64,000 nucleotides of DNA, taken from NCBI RefSeq assembly GCF_001278755.1, contig NZ_CP012601.1:2356001-2420000 (forward strand). The letters are read 5' to 3'. This document shows positions 51,293 to 61,400 of this stretch, in pieces; the stretch's first letter is position 1, and each line of letters opens with the position of its first letter. The position numbers and the translations under genes are program-made. Origin of the DNA: Bacillus sp. FJAT-22090. Its GTDB lineage: Bacteria; Bacillota; Bacilli; Bacillales_A; Planococcaceae. The notes under the pieces were generated by a model. The model did no database searches, was not told where the DNA came from, and saw nothing but the letters and a program-made list of their open reading frames with translations.

Positions 51293-53128
51293 TTAAAAAG
51301 CAAGTATTGATTTTTTGTTATAAGTATTTGTTCGATTAGCTAACCCAATTAAAGTTTCTTTAATCTCCTCCTCACCCATCTCCGGTAATTTCTTTATCAC
51401 ATACTCCATCTCCTCTTTCTTAATCGGAGTAGCTCTCCCAACATGTATCTTAGGAAATACATACTTACTTTGAATTTCATGATCACTTAGCAACTCTTCA
51501 TACAACTTCTCTCCTGGTCGAATACCAGAAAATTTAATACCAATTTCTTCTTCACAAAAACCAGATAAATGGATAAGATTTTTAGCTAAATCAACAATTT
51601 TTACTGGCTCTCCCATATCTAATACAAATATTTCTCCTCCGTTGGCTAGTGTTCCCGCCTGAATTACCAACCTTGAGGCTTCAGGAATGGTCATGAAATA
51701 GCGGGTCATTCTAGGATCCGTTATCGTAATTGGCCCCCCAGTAGCAATTTGTTTTTTAAATAGAGGGACTACACTCCCGCGTGAGCCAAGCACATTACCA
51801 AAACGGACGGCAGCGAACTTGGTCTTACTCTCTTTCGCAAGATTCTGAACAATCATTTCAGCAAAACGTTTAGTTGCACCCATTATGTTCGGAGGATTCA
51901 CCGCTTTGTCTGTCGAGACCATTACAAAGTGACCAACATCGAAGAAGTCAGCAGCCTCTGCTACATTTTTAGTACCAAATATATTATTTTTTACTGCCTC
52001 TATTGGGTTATATTCCATTAATGGAACGTGTTTATGAGCTGCTGCATGATAAATAGCTTCTGGTTTATACTCGGATATAATGTCAAAGATACGATTTCTG
52101 TCTTGAATGTCTGCAATAATCGGAATTATTTCCGTCTCAGGTGAAACCTTTTGGCGTAATTCCATGTCAATATTATAGATTGAATTTTCACCGTGACCGA
52201 GTAGAATGATTTGTTTTGGATGAAACCTCACTACCTGTCTGCAAATCTCTGATCCTATTGAGCCGCCCGCTCCAGTGACGAGAATTTTTTTACAGGTTAA
52301 TTTAGAGGAAATCGACTTTAAATCTAGTTCTACTTCGTCACGCCCAAGTAAATCTTCAATTTTTACATCTCTTATTTCATTTACAGACACTTTACCAGTA
52401 AGTAAATCCTCAATAACCGGCATCGTTTGTGTTCTAATTCCGGTCTCCAAACATTGTTGCATGAGTAGTTTACTCTTTGATTTTTCAAGTGATGGTATAG
52501 CAATGATTATGTGTTCTATTTCTAAATCTTTCACAACATCTGGAACCATCTCTATATTTCCCATAACTCGTATATTATAAATTTCTAAGCCTTTTTTCTT
52601 CATATCATCATCTAAGAAAGCGATAGGTTTTAAAGGGGAGTCTACGTTTTTCAACAATTGACGAGCAATCATAGTTCCCGCAGAACCAGCCCCTATAATT
52701 AGTGTTCGTTTTCTTTCTTCGTTGACGTTATCTTCAGATAAAAGCAAATCCCGAATAATTTTCCATGATAATCGAGATCCTCCAATCAGTAAAATATGTA
52801 ACATCCATGTGATGGACAGTGCTCTAAATAGGATGTCCCCCTTTATCATTAGTTGAACTATGGCTACAACCACAATCGATAATGTCACTGCTTTAAATAT
52901 CGATAGTAATTCTAATACGGAAGCATATTCCCAAACCTTCCTATACAAACCAAAGTACATTGCAAAAATATGGTGAGCAAAAAATATGGTTAAAGAGCTT
53001 GTCAATAAAAATACATCAGTAAAAGGATTTTCGATCGGATGTAACAAGAAATATCCGATATAAACAGAAAACAGTACAATACAAGAATCGACAAAAACTA
53101 ACATCGACAGTCTTCTTTTTAATGACAC
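51293..53128 (-). CDS. epsC: membrane UDP-GlcNAc 4,6-dehydratase (EpsC/PglF/CapD family)
   Basis: 611 aa. Four N-terminal transmembrane helices (~1-110), a first Rossmann domain (LIIGAGSAGTMIARQLL), and a second SDR domain with ILVTGAGGSIGSEICRQVV, YHAAAHKHVPLMEYNP, VSTDKAVNPPNIMGATKR and RFGNVLGSRGSVVP. The Met in the position of catalytic Tyr is characteristic of this dehydratase group. It makes UDP-4-keto-6-deoxy-GlcNAc, the first step of bacillosamine synthesis. GTG start with GGGGG upstream. It appears to lead the biosynthetic operon. Confidence 0.92.
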   Translation of the reverse strand: MSLKRRLSMLVFVDSCIVLFSVYIGYFLLHPIENPFTDVFLLTSSLTIFFAHHIFAMYFGLYRKVWEYASVLELLSIFKAVTLSIVVVAIVQLMIKGDILFRALSITWMLHILLIGGSRLSWKIIRDLLLSEDNVNEERKRTLIIGAGSAGTMIARQLLKNVDSPLKPIAFLDDDMKKKGLEIYNIRVMGNIEMVPDVVKDLEIEHIIIAIPSLEKSKSKLLMQQCLETGIRTQTMPVIEDLLTGKVSVNEIRDVKIEDLLGRDEVELDLKSISSKLTCKKILVTGAGGSIGSEICRQVVRFHPKQIILLGHGENSIYNIDMELRQKVSPETEIIPIIADIQDRNRIFDIISEYKPEAIYHAAAHKHVPLMEYNPIEAVKNNIFGTKNVAEAADFFDVGHFVMVSTDKAVNPPNIMGATKRFAEMIVQNLAKESKTKFAAVRFGNVLGSRGSVVPLFKKQIATGGPITITDPRMTRYFMTIPEASRLVIQAGTLANGGEIFVLDMGEPVKIVDLAKNLIHLSGFCEEEIGIKFSGIRPGEKLYEELLSDHEIQSKYVFPKIHVGRATPIKKEEMEYVIKKLPEMGEEEIKETLIGLANRTNTYNKKSILAF

Positions 53129-53213
53129 TCGAATCCCCCTATTCTTTTCCCAATTTTCATAATTGTTCCTTTAAGTGATTATAATACCAATGATGTAAAA
53201 ATTGGCTGAATAT

Positions 53214-53236
53214 GCTGTTTTTATATTAAAAACAGC
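53214..53236. promoter_or_regulatory. A/T-rich hairpin upstream of the dehydratase gene
   Basis: GCTGTTTTTA-TAT-TAAAAACAGC, a perfect 10-bp stem with 3-base loop in the 212-bp gap between the CapC-like and EpsC-like genes. A TATAAT on the minus strand (53178-53183) lies between it and the dehydratase start, so the dehydratase operon may have its own promoter with this dyad as operator or as a weak terminator of the upstream module. Confidence 0.45.
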
Positions 53237-53340
53237 TACTTTGTCTAGGGTTTATAAAATCTAACGATGACATTTTTCATTAATTTTAACTTTCAAAATA
53301 TTAAATTCGACATAATGCGACATAGGTAAAATGAATCACA

Positions 53341-54102
53341 CTAAAATTTCCACCATTTTTTCTTTTGTATTTCATTTTGTTCTAAAATAATTACTTCCTT
53401 GTCTTCTATAATCCTTGCATTATTTTCAAGGAAAATATCCACAGCATCTAATCTTTTACTATTTTCTAAATAAGTTAATCCTTCATCAAATAAAAATGGC
53501 CTATTTGTAAGATTATGAGCATCTGAACCATATGTATGGACAAGGTTTGCATCTACTAATTGTAAAGATAATCTTTGGATTTTTTTACCGAACTTCCCTG
53601 CTAAACTTCCAGAAGTAATTTGAGCAATTGCCCCTTGGTTTATAAGATTCGCTAGTTTGCTCGGCTTCTCAGCGATAGCTTTGTTTCTTTCCGGATGAGC
53701 AATAATAGGTATATAACTCTCAGATATCAATTCTTGAACAATATTTATTGTATACTGTGGTACTTCATGTGAGGGTAGCTCTAGTAATAAGTATTTTGAG
53801 CCTGCCAAAGTATAAAGCTTATTTTCCTTAAGTAGTTCTACTAAATCATCTCTTAATCGTATTTCATGTCCTAAATGAAGCTTTAAAGGAATTTGTTGTT
53901 CTTGAATATCATTTTGTAAAATAACTAGTCTTTCTTTTACTACGTTTGCTGCCGCATTGTATTGAGGATGTATGACATGGGATGTGGAGACTATTTCTGT
54001 TATTCCCTCCTTTATTGCTGATTCAAACATTTCAATTGTTTCATTTTTGTTACTGGGACCATCATCAACTCCAAACAAAATGTGGCTATGAATATCTATC
54101 AT
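53341..54102 (-). CDS. CpsB/CapC-type tyrosine-protein phosphatase (PHP family)
   Basis: 253 aa. PHP metallophosphatase with MIDIHSHILFGVDDGP, THVIHP-type second motif (TSHVIHPQYN), GHEIRL, IAHPERNK and GSDAHN metal sites. It dephosphorylates the adjacent BY-kinase and so tunes polysaccharide chain length or amount. GAAGGAG lies upstream of the ATG. Confidence 0.92.
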   Translation of the reverse strand: MIDIHSHILFGVDDGPSNKNETIEMFESAIKEGITEIVSTSHVIHPQYNAAANVVKERLVILQNDIQEQQIPLKLHLGHEIRLRDDLVELLKENKLYTLAGSKYLLLELPSHEVPQYTINIVQELISESYIPIIAHPERNKAIAEKPSKLANLINQGAIAQITSGSLAGKFGKKIQRLSLQLVDANLVHTYGSDAHNLTNRPFLFDEGLTYLENSKRLDAVDIFLENNARIIEDKEVIILEQNEIQKKKWWKF

Positions 54103-54168
54103 ATAATTACAACTCCTATAAATTCAAAAATATGTAAATTAAAAAAGAGCATAGGAAACATATGCCCT

Positions 54169-54879
54169 TTACTCTACTGAACCATAATATTGGTAGTAAT
54201 AATGATCTTTATCTAATACGAAATTGTTAAGAAGTGTACCGAGTATTTTTGCTTTTGAGGCAATTAACGCTTCTTTTGCTTTAATTACGTTTGATTTTTC
54301 TGTTGTACCTGAATTGATAACTAAAATAGTACCATCACATTTATTAGATAGTATTTGGGCATCGGTAACTGATAGCAGTGGGGGTGCATCAAAAATAATA
54401 AGATCATATTTTTCCATTAGTTCGTTCATTAAAATATCCATTGTTTTAGAACCGATTAATTCTGCTGGATTTGGGGGAATAGGCCCACTAGTTATCAAGT
54501 CCAAGCACTCTATGTTTGTATCTACAACAACATCCTGCATTGTCAACTTTCTTGTTAATAGATTGGACAAACCCACTGTATTTGTAATGTGAAATGTATG
54601 ATGCATCGTAGGTTTCCGCATATCTGAATCGATAAGTAACACTTTTTTCCCTTCCTGTGCAAAAACAATTGCCATATTGGCGGCACTCGTTGACTTACCT
54701 TCTCCTGGTGTAGAAGAAGTAATCAGCAAGGTTTTCAATTCTTTATCCGGCATAGAGAAGTTTATATTAGTTCGAACTGTTCGAAACTGCTCTGAAACTA
54801 CGGCTTTAGGATTTTCTATCGTTATTAATTTTCTAGCAGCTGTTTGAATTTTTTTATTTCTACTTCTCTTTTTAAACAA
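54169..54879 (-). CDS. CpsD/CapB-type tyrosine-protein kinase
   Basis: 236 aa BY-kinase. Walker A TPGEGKSTSAANMA, Walker A' LLIDSDMRKP, Walker B LIIFDAPPLL, and a C-terminal tyrosine cluster (DHYYYQYYGSVE) for autophosphorylation. It needs the membrane activator encoded just upstream (6-bp gap). TTG start with GAGGTGA. Confidence 0.92.
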   Translation of the reverse strand: MFKKRSRNKKIQTAARKLITIENPKAVVSEQFRTVRTNINFSMPDKELKTLLITSSTPGEGKSTSAANMAIVFAQEGKKVLLIDSDMRKPTMHHTFHITNTVGLSNLLTRKLTMQDVVVDTNIECLDLITSGPIPPNPAELIGSKTMDILMNELMEKYDLIIFDAPPLLSVTDAQILSNKCDGTILVINSGTTEKSNVIKAKEALIASKAKILGTLLNNFVLDKDHYYYQYYGSVE

Positions 54880-54885
54880 ACTTAA

Positions 54886-55614
54886 TCACCTCTTCTTTCT
54901 ACGTTTTTGTATCGAGTCAATGGTAGCTGGCATTTCTTTTGCAGATATAGGGCTTATTAAGCCTAATACCGGTAGATTTAAAAGTTCTTCGATATCTTGC
55001 TCTGATTTTACTGTTGTATCTAAATATTCAAGTAAAAAAGCAATACTAATTCCAAGCATCAAGCCTATTACAGCACCGATAGCCATATTTAAATAAGGAT
55101 TCGGCTTTACAGGAGACGGACTCTCCATGTAGACAGCTGGTGAAAGGATATTGACATTGTCTACTTTCATCAAAACTTTTATTTCTTTTTGAAAAACCTC
55201 CGCAACTGTATTGGCTATATCTACTGCTTTAAAGGCTTCGGGGTCTTGTACGCTAATATTAACAACTTGAGAATTTTGTTCACTTGTGACAGTAATTTGT
55301 TTGGTAAGAGCGGTAGGTGTTGTTTCTAGATCCAAGGTTTCTATTACCTTGGATAAAATTGCTGGACTTTTAATAATGACATTATATGTATTTATAAGTT
55401 GTAAGTTTGTCTGTATGTCTTGTGAATTGAACGGTTGTTGCTCCATTTTTTGTTGGTTGACAAGTATTTGTGTCGATGCCTGGTAAATGGGTGTTAGGAA
55501 GAAGAAGCTAATTACTCCTGCAACAGATATTGCAAAGATCATGGAAATAATTATTAGGAAAAATCTTTTTTTTAGCGTTTTAAAAAAATCTTGTAAACTT
55601 ATAGTATCTTCCAT
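54886..55614 (-). CDS. Wzz/CapA-type polysaccharide co-polymerase and kinase activator
   Basis: 242 aa. Two transmembrane helices (~20-42 and ~172-195) flank an extracellular Wzz domain (YQASTQILVNQQ); PSPVKPNPYLNMAIGAVIG is the proline-rich signature before TM2. The short cytoplasmic tail stimulates the BY-kinase. First gene of the regulatory module; the upstream gap is only 70 bp and contains a terminator from the previous gene. Confidence 0.92.
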   Translation of the reverse strand: MEDTISLQDFFKTLKKRFFLIIISMIFAISVAGVISFFFLTPIYQASTQILVNQQKMEQQPFNSQDIQTNLQLINTYNVIIKSPAILSKVIETLDLETTPTALTKQITVTSEQNSQVVNISVQDPEAFKAVDIANTVAEVFQKEIKVLMKVDNVNILSPAVYMESPSPVKPNPYLNMAIGAVIGLMLGISIAFLLEYLDTTVKSEQDIEELLNLPVLGLISPISAKEMPATIDSIQKRRKKR

Positions 55615-55652
55615 ATGTATTTGTATCCCCTTTACATGTTGCTTTCTTTAAA

Positions 55653-55682
55653 AATCCGCAAGGACTCTCGACCAAGCGGATT
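55653..55682 (-). terminator. terminator or attenuator between the anchored protein and the capsule operon
   Basis: AATCCGC/GCGGATT stem with a 16-base loop, followed on the minus strand by TTTTAAAG. It lies two bases past the stop of the upstream gene and ~40 bases before the CapA-like start, leaving little room for a separate promoter, so partial read-through is likely. Confidence 0.6.
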
Positions 55683-55684
55683 CT

Positions 55685-56395
55685 TTATCGATTTTCTAAA
55701 GCCTTGTTTAGCAAACTATCACGTCGAGCTTTTTTTCTTGCTTCGTATTCTTCCTTAAAACTTTGCGCATACGATTTATCATATCCATTGATAACAAGAT
55801 CTTTCTCAACTGCTTGCATAATTGCTTGGAAAACTGTATCCGTACTAGCCTCTAAATCTGCCACTGCGGTCATGTATTTATTGTAAAAATAAGCAAAATC
55901 GGCATCTTTTCCACTTGCTTCACTATCTTTATATTCGTTAAAAGCACGACTAGCAAGTGCGTTAAGCTTAGCATCTGCTTGCGTTTCTATTCCTTCAAAT
56001 GTGGGTCTGTATTTCTCTTTAATTGATGAAACTGTTGGTTCATCTTTAGTTGTATCCTCTGAATTTTCGGAGGATTCGTCACTAGATGCCTCAGCAATAG
56101 CACTAGATTTTTTTTCTGAAGAAGAATTAGTGCTTTTATAAGAGTTTTCTGAAACGCTAGTGTTTCCAACACTAGTTGTTTTTTTAGTTATAGATTCTTC
56201 TACCACATCCCCATTTTCATCGATTAAAATAGTACTCCCATCGGGCATTTCAACTTTATATGGTTCTGCTACAATTTCAGTAACCTTTTCATCGGCAATA
56301 TCATATTCTTTAAACTTAAAAAGATAGAGTATATAACTTCCCGCAACAAGCAAAAGGACTACTCCTACAATCAAAAAAATTTTAAGTTTTTTCAT
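55685..56395 (-). CDS. membrane-anchored protein of unknown function ahead of the capsule operon
   Basis: 236 aa, not recognised. N-terminal membrane anchor (residues ~5-26), a PDGSTILIDENGDVV segment, a Ser/Lys/Glu-rich linker (~75-125), and a C-terminal alpha-helical domain (~130-236; KYRPTFEGIETQADAKLNAL, SYAQSFKEEYEARKKARRD). It is co-oriented with the polysaccharide genes and may help control them at the membrane; this is inference from position only. Confidence 0.75.
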   Translation of the reverse strand: MKKLKIFLIVGVVLLLVAGSYILYLFKFKEYDIADEKVTEIVAEPYKVEMPDGSTILIDENGDVVEESITKKTTSVGNTSVSENSYKSTNSSSEKKSSAIAEASSDESSENSEDTTKDEPTVSSIKEKYRPTFEGIETQADAKLNALASRAFNEYKDSEASGKDADFAYFYNKYMTAVADLEASTDTVFQAIMQAVEKDLVINGYDKSYAQSFKEEYEARKKARRDSLLNKALENR

Positions 56396-56508
56396 ACAAT
56401 TCCCCTTTATTTGTATTCATAAACTCGTTTATGCAATACCCTTTATTAAGAATCATAAACTCATTAATAATCCTCCCAATTTGGAATTTGAGTAAAATAA
56501 AGATAGAT

Positions 56509-56540
56509 AAACCCTCCCACATTTTTTGATGAGAGGGCTC
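56509..56540 (-). terminator. terminator of the SbsC-domain protein gene
   Basis: AGCCCTCTCA with TGTGGGAGGGT around an A-rich loop, followed by TTATC on the minus strand, ~16 bp past the stop. Confidence 0.65.
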
Positions 56541-56555
56541 TAATATTATTGATGA

Positions 56556-57773
56556 TTATTCAAAAGTAATAGAGAAGTTAACATTTAGGTCGGAACCATT
56601 GTTTACTGTAATTGGAATAGTGATTGCTTTTCCTTTTAAATCATTCAATGTAGTAGCACCTGCTGGAAATAATGATTGAATATAAGCAACCGTTTCTATA
56701 GACTGTGGATCTTTGCCATTTACTTTAGTCACCCCTAGTTGACTCGTAAATGCTGCATAGAATCCTTTATTTATAAAGTCAGCTATGCTTTCATCCTCCT
56801 TAATTGTCACAATTAAAGAATCTGGAGCAACCGTCGAAATGGTGAAATGTGGACTTTGAGTATTATTTAAATAAGTTACTAAACTTTCTAATTTCGAATT
56901 TAATATTTCTTGTTGTGTTGGTGTAGTTGGTTTATCGTCTCCTCCTGGATCAGGCGAAGGAGTAGTGACTGGTGGTGTCACAGGTGGCGTGACCGGTGGT
57001 GTTGGAGTTGCATTAACCGCGTCTCTTACTTTTGCCACTTCGGCTAATAATGCAGCAATAAATTTATTTGTTGAAGCGCTTGGAAGTTCAGACAATAAGG
57101 CATCGATTTCTGCATAAGCGGCTTTTGCTTCTGTAGTTTTACCATCAGCCAATAAATCATTTATTTTAATCATATCCATATAAATTGTTACTGGAACTAT
57201 CAGTTCATCACGTTTGGCATCTGCAGTTTTTTTGTATTTATCCAACAATAAATCACGTGCTGCTTTCCCGGAAAAGCGATACAATATGGCTGATCTACCT
57301 TTTAATTGATAAGACAACTTATGATATTCTTTTTCCACTGTAGCAAAATCATTTCTTTCTTGTGCTGCATTAATTTCCCTAAGGATTGGAGCTAAATATT
57401 TTGTTGCGTAGTTATATGCATCGATATAGGGAATTAAACCTTTAGAGATTTTCTCATTATATAAAGAATCAATCTCGTTCAATTTTGATAGCTTTTGAGT
57501 AGATGACAGCTTAGATGAAACTAACAAATTTCTATTAAGTTGATAGTTTTTCTTTGCGCTGTTTAAAGCTGGATATAGTAAACTACTTGGTACAAGGTCA
57601 CCGACTAGTGCTGGATACACATAATGCGTCGTACCTCTGTTTAATTCTGCCTTTACTTTGTTAATAGATTGATCCACTGACGTAGTGTTTCCATAGGCAA
57701 TTGATGAAAATGATAAAACTGAAGATGTTAACAATACCGCTGCAGCTGTTTGCTTCATAAATCTTCCTCTCAT
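56556..57773 (-). CDS. secreted protein with SbsC-type wall-polymer-binding domain
   Basis: 405 aa. Signal peptide (~1-28), an SbsC-like domain (~40-240: IPYIDAYNYATKYLAPILRE, YHKLSYQLKGRSAILYRFSG, PVTIYMDMIKINDLLADGK), a Pro/Thr linker (~258-285), and a ~115-residue beta-rich C-terminal domain (LESLVTYLNNTQ, ITIPITVNNGSDLNVNF) not recognised. SbsC N-domains bind secondary cell-wall polymer in Geobacillus, so this protein is probably held to the wall. The domain is similar to that of the phosphodiesterase at 22.6-25.2 kb. GAGGAGGA precedes the first ATG. Confidence 0.82.
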   Translation of the reverse strand: MRGRFMKQTAAAVLLTSSVLSFSSIAYGNTTSVDQSINKVKAELNRGTTHYVYPALVGDLVPSSLLYPALNSAKKNYQLNRNLLVSSKLSSTQKLSKLNEIDSLYNEKISKGLIPYIDAYNYATKYLAPILREINAAQERNDFATVEKEYHKLSYQLKGRSAILYRFSGKAARDLLLDKYKKTADAKRDELIVPVTIYMDMIKINDLLADGKTTEAKAAYAEIDALLSELPSASTNKFIAALLAEVAKVRDAVNATPTPPVTPPVTPPVTTPSPDPGGDDKPTTPTQQEILNSKLESLVTYLNNTQSPHFTISTVAPDSLIVTIKEDESIADFINKGFYAAFTSQLGVTKVNGKDPQSIETVAYIQSLFPAGATTLNDLKGKAITIPITVNNGSDLNVNFSITFE

Positions 57774-58042
57774 AATACTCCTCCTCTTGTTAATAGATTA
57801 GTCGTTGAGAAATTATCAATATATTTCAACAATTTCATATTACTATCGAATTTTTAACAATTCAACTTTGAGGTTGATAATTTGTTACATTTTTCGTCAT
57901 ATTTTTTAATAAACTATTCAAAACTGCAACTTATTGAGGTAATACATGACTCAAAAAACATTCCAATTTCCCTGCAACAATATAGGTATTATCACTTAAT
58001 TTCATTAATCTTCCATCCTATAAAACAAAATTATTACTAAAA
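57774..58042. other. A/T-rich upstream region of the SbsC-domain gene
   Basis: Contains the promoter region for the SbsC-domain gene; I see no gene or clear motif in it. Confidence 0.4.
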
Positions 58043-58252
58043 TTAATTTAATATATCATAAGAATAACGAAAAGGTGTGATGCATATAAGACTCTCAAAA
58101 AATAAATCTAATTTCATGCATATGTATTTGTCATTTCTTGTTTGTTCTAGTAAATAAAATGCCTGTCTATTGTGTTGCATCCATTTTGGATGATAATTGG
58201 TGTTGATTCCAAAAAATTCCTCATTAATTTTCTCACAAGTGACTATTCCCAT
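58043..58252 (-). CDS. doubtful small hypothetical protein
   Basis: 69 codons with normal amino-acid mix (GINTNYHPKWMQHNRQAFY) but no good ribosome binding site and no family I recognise. It could be a real small protein or the remnant of a longer gene. The sequence from 58253 to 58388 shows nothing else. Confidence 0.3.
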   Translation of the reverse strand: MGIVTCEKINEEFFGINTNYHPKWMQHNRQAFYLLEQTRNDKYICMKLDLFFESLICITPFRYSYDILN

Positions 58253-58388
58253 CCTTACATATGAATTTTCTCAGAATCGTATAAGAACCTACTCCCACAA
58301 ATTACTTTGCAGCTTTGATAACTCTTTCAAACTGCTAAGTAATTAACGTTGTGCTTCATGTTTCTTTTGTATCTTATAAAGTAAACAC

Positions 58389-58430
58389 AAAAAAGTCCTC
58401 CAATCGATTTCTCGATCAAAGGACTTTTCG
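58389..58430 (-). terminator. terminator of the subtilase gene
   Basis: AAAAGTCC/GGACTTTT outer stem with ATCGA/TCGAT inner stem, followed on the minus strand by TTGTG, ~50 bp past the stop. Confidence 0.8.
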
Positions 58431-58479
58431 TTACAAACTAGCTTTCTGAAGCTATATTGTCAGACCCGATATTAATAAC

Positions 58480-61400
58480 TTAAATTGTCGGAATTGCTTC
58501 AGAACCTGGAATCGAAGATTCTGAATTTGGTACTATAGATCTCAATTCTGGTTCTTTAACAATCACATTTACAGTTACTTCATTTTTACCGTATTTAACG
58601 GAAATTGTTGTGCTTCCTACTTCTTTCGCACTCACTAAACCATTACTTACGGAAGCCACTTTACTATTTGCTACTTTATAAGTTGCGGCCGTTGTAACAT
58701 CTCTTTCTGTTGTTCTTCCATCCGCTGTTGTCGTTACTTCCTTAAGTGTCAGTTGTGCTTGTTTTCCAGATTCTAAATCAATTTGGGTTTGGTTAGCCAC
58801 TAGAGTCACTACTGGTTCTGTAACAGCCACATTTACAGTTACTTCATTTTTACCGTATTTAACAGTAATTGTTGTGTTTCCTGTTGCTTTTGCTCTTACT
58901 AAACCATTAGTTACAGAAGCCACTTTACCATCTGCTACTTTATAAGTTGCAGCGGTTGTAACATCTCTTTCTGTTGTTTTACCATCCGCCGTTGTCGTTA
59001 CTTCCTTAATTGACAATTGCGCTTCTTTTCCAGGTTCCAAATCAATTTGGGTTTTGTCTACACTTAGTGTCACTTGTGGTTCAGTAACAGTGACATTTAC
59101 AGTGAGTTCATTTTTACCGTATTTAACAGTGATTGTTGAACTTCCTGTAGCTTTTGCTTTTACTACTCCTTCATTTACGGAAGCCACTTGCCCATTAGCT
59201 ACTTTATACGTAGCATTTTTTGTAACATTTCTTTCTGTTGTTTTTCCATCTACCGTTGTCGTTACTTCTTTAATTGTTAGTTGAGATTCTTTTCCAGGCT
59301 CTAAATCAATTTGTGTTTTGTTTGTTGTTAGTGTTACTTCTGGTTCTGTTACAGTCACATTGACAGTTGCTTCATTTTTACCGTATTTAACAGTAATTGT
59401 TGTACTTCCGACGGCTTTTGCTTTTATCAGACCACTACTAACAGTAGCCACTTTATTATTTGCTACTTTATATGTTGCAAAATTTGTAACGTCTGACTGT
59501 TTTGTTTTTCCATCTGCCGAAGTGATTACTTCTTTAATTGTCAGTTGCGCTTCTTTTCCAGGTTCCAAATCAATTTGTGTTTTGTTTGGAATTAGAGTTA
59601 CAACTGGCTCTGTTACATTCACATTTACATTTAATTCATTTTTACCGTATTTCACGCTGATTGTTGTAGTTCCTGCTGCTTTTGCTATTACTAAACCATT
59701 AGTAACGGTAGCCACTTTACTGTTTGCTACTGTATACGTTGCAGCTTTTGTTACATCTACCTGTTTTGTTTTTCCATCTGCTGTTGTTGTTACTTCTTTA
59801 ATAATCAGTTGTGCTTCTTTTCCAGGTTCTAAATCAATTTGTGTTTTGTTTGCAGTTAGTGTTACTCCAGGTGCTGTAACAGTGACATTTATAGTTACTT
59901 CATTTTTACCGTATTTAGCGGTAATTGTTGTACTTCCTGCAGCTTTTGCTGTTACTAAACCGTTTTTTACGGAAGCCACTTTACCGTCTGCTACTTTATA
60001 CGTTGCAGCTTTTGTTACATCTTGCTGTTTTGTTTTTCCATCTGCTCCTGTTGTTACTTCTTTAATTGTCAGTTGTGCTTCTTTTCCTGGATCCAAATCA
60101 AGTTGTGTTTTGTTTGCAACTAAGGTCACTACTGGTTCTGTAACATCCACTTTGATAGTTACTTCGTTTTTACCGTATTTAGCAGTGATTGTTGTACTTC
60201 CTACAGCTTTTGCTGTTACTAAACCATCTTTTACGTTAGCGACTTTATTATTTGCAACTGTGTACTTAGCAGCCTTTGTGACGTCTTGCTGTTTTATTGT
60301 TCCATCTGCTCTTGTTGTTACTTCTTTAATTGTCAGTTGTGCTTCTTTTTTAGGTTCCAAATCAATTTGTGTTTTGTTTGCAACTAGTTTCACTCCAGGT
60401 ACAATAACTACTGGATCTTTCACTGTTACATTTACAGTCACATTATTTTTACCATGAGTAATGGTAATCGTTGTAGATCCCTTGCCTACTGCAGTTACTA
60501 AGCCGTTAGAAACCTTTGCAACGCTTTCGTCTGCTATAGCGTAAGTAGCTGTTGCAGTTACATCTTTAACTGTCGCTGTACCTTCTGCTGGTGTTGTAGT
60601 TTCTGTAACAGAAAGTTGAGCTGTTCCTCCTGTTTCTAAATCGACTTTCGTTGGATTTACACTAAGTGTTACTACTGGTTCTGGTTCAGGATTATCATTT
60701 TCATATATTAATGCTTCTCCTACATTGCCTGCTGCATCTTTAATCACAACAGTCACGGAATCTGTTCCTGCAGTTACAGGGAATGTAAATGATCCGTCTT
60801 GCGCCAAATCAAAGTCCACGGCTGCAGCTGTGTTACCATTAATAGTTGCAATATAAGAAGCATTAAGTTTTTCATTTAAGTCATATTCTAAGCCGTACAA
60901 ATATAGTTCTTCATTATACTCGATATATTTGTCAGTCACATGCCCTGTTGCTATTCCGTCTTTCACGGAGCCTGTAATTGCTGGTTTCGTTGTTTTCACA
61001 ACAACTGGTCCAACATAGTCCCCAATTACTCCTGTAGCTGCCTGTGCAGTGAAGTCAATTGTATATAATCCATCTGGAATAGTAGTTGCAGGCGCACTGC
61101 CCCATGGCTTATATTGCCCTGCCACATTTAGTGTATAAGAACCTTTTCCAAGTGAAGAACCTGCATGCAAGTAGCCAATATAGCCATCTCCATATTCCCC
61201 ACCTTCAGGATTCATGATGTCCCAAATTTCGATATAGTTAGTTGCTACATCTCCTGTTAACGTGAATGAAAGTACAGCACTGTCTTTCACACCATCTCCA
61301 TTAAAGGACAAGTCCGTTCCTGTAATAGCCATATTTCTAATTTCAGTAGCAGCCACTCCACCAAAATCTGCTGCGAATGGCAATGAAATTTCTGAACCGC

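Noticed and set aside
59318..60457. Long open frame (379 codons) on the plus strand within the subtilase gene
   Set aside because: It is the complement of the Big_2 repeats; its translation is a hydrophobic repetitive shadow with no ribosome binding site, and the opposite strand is clearly the real gene.
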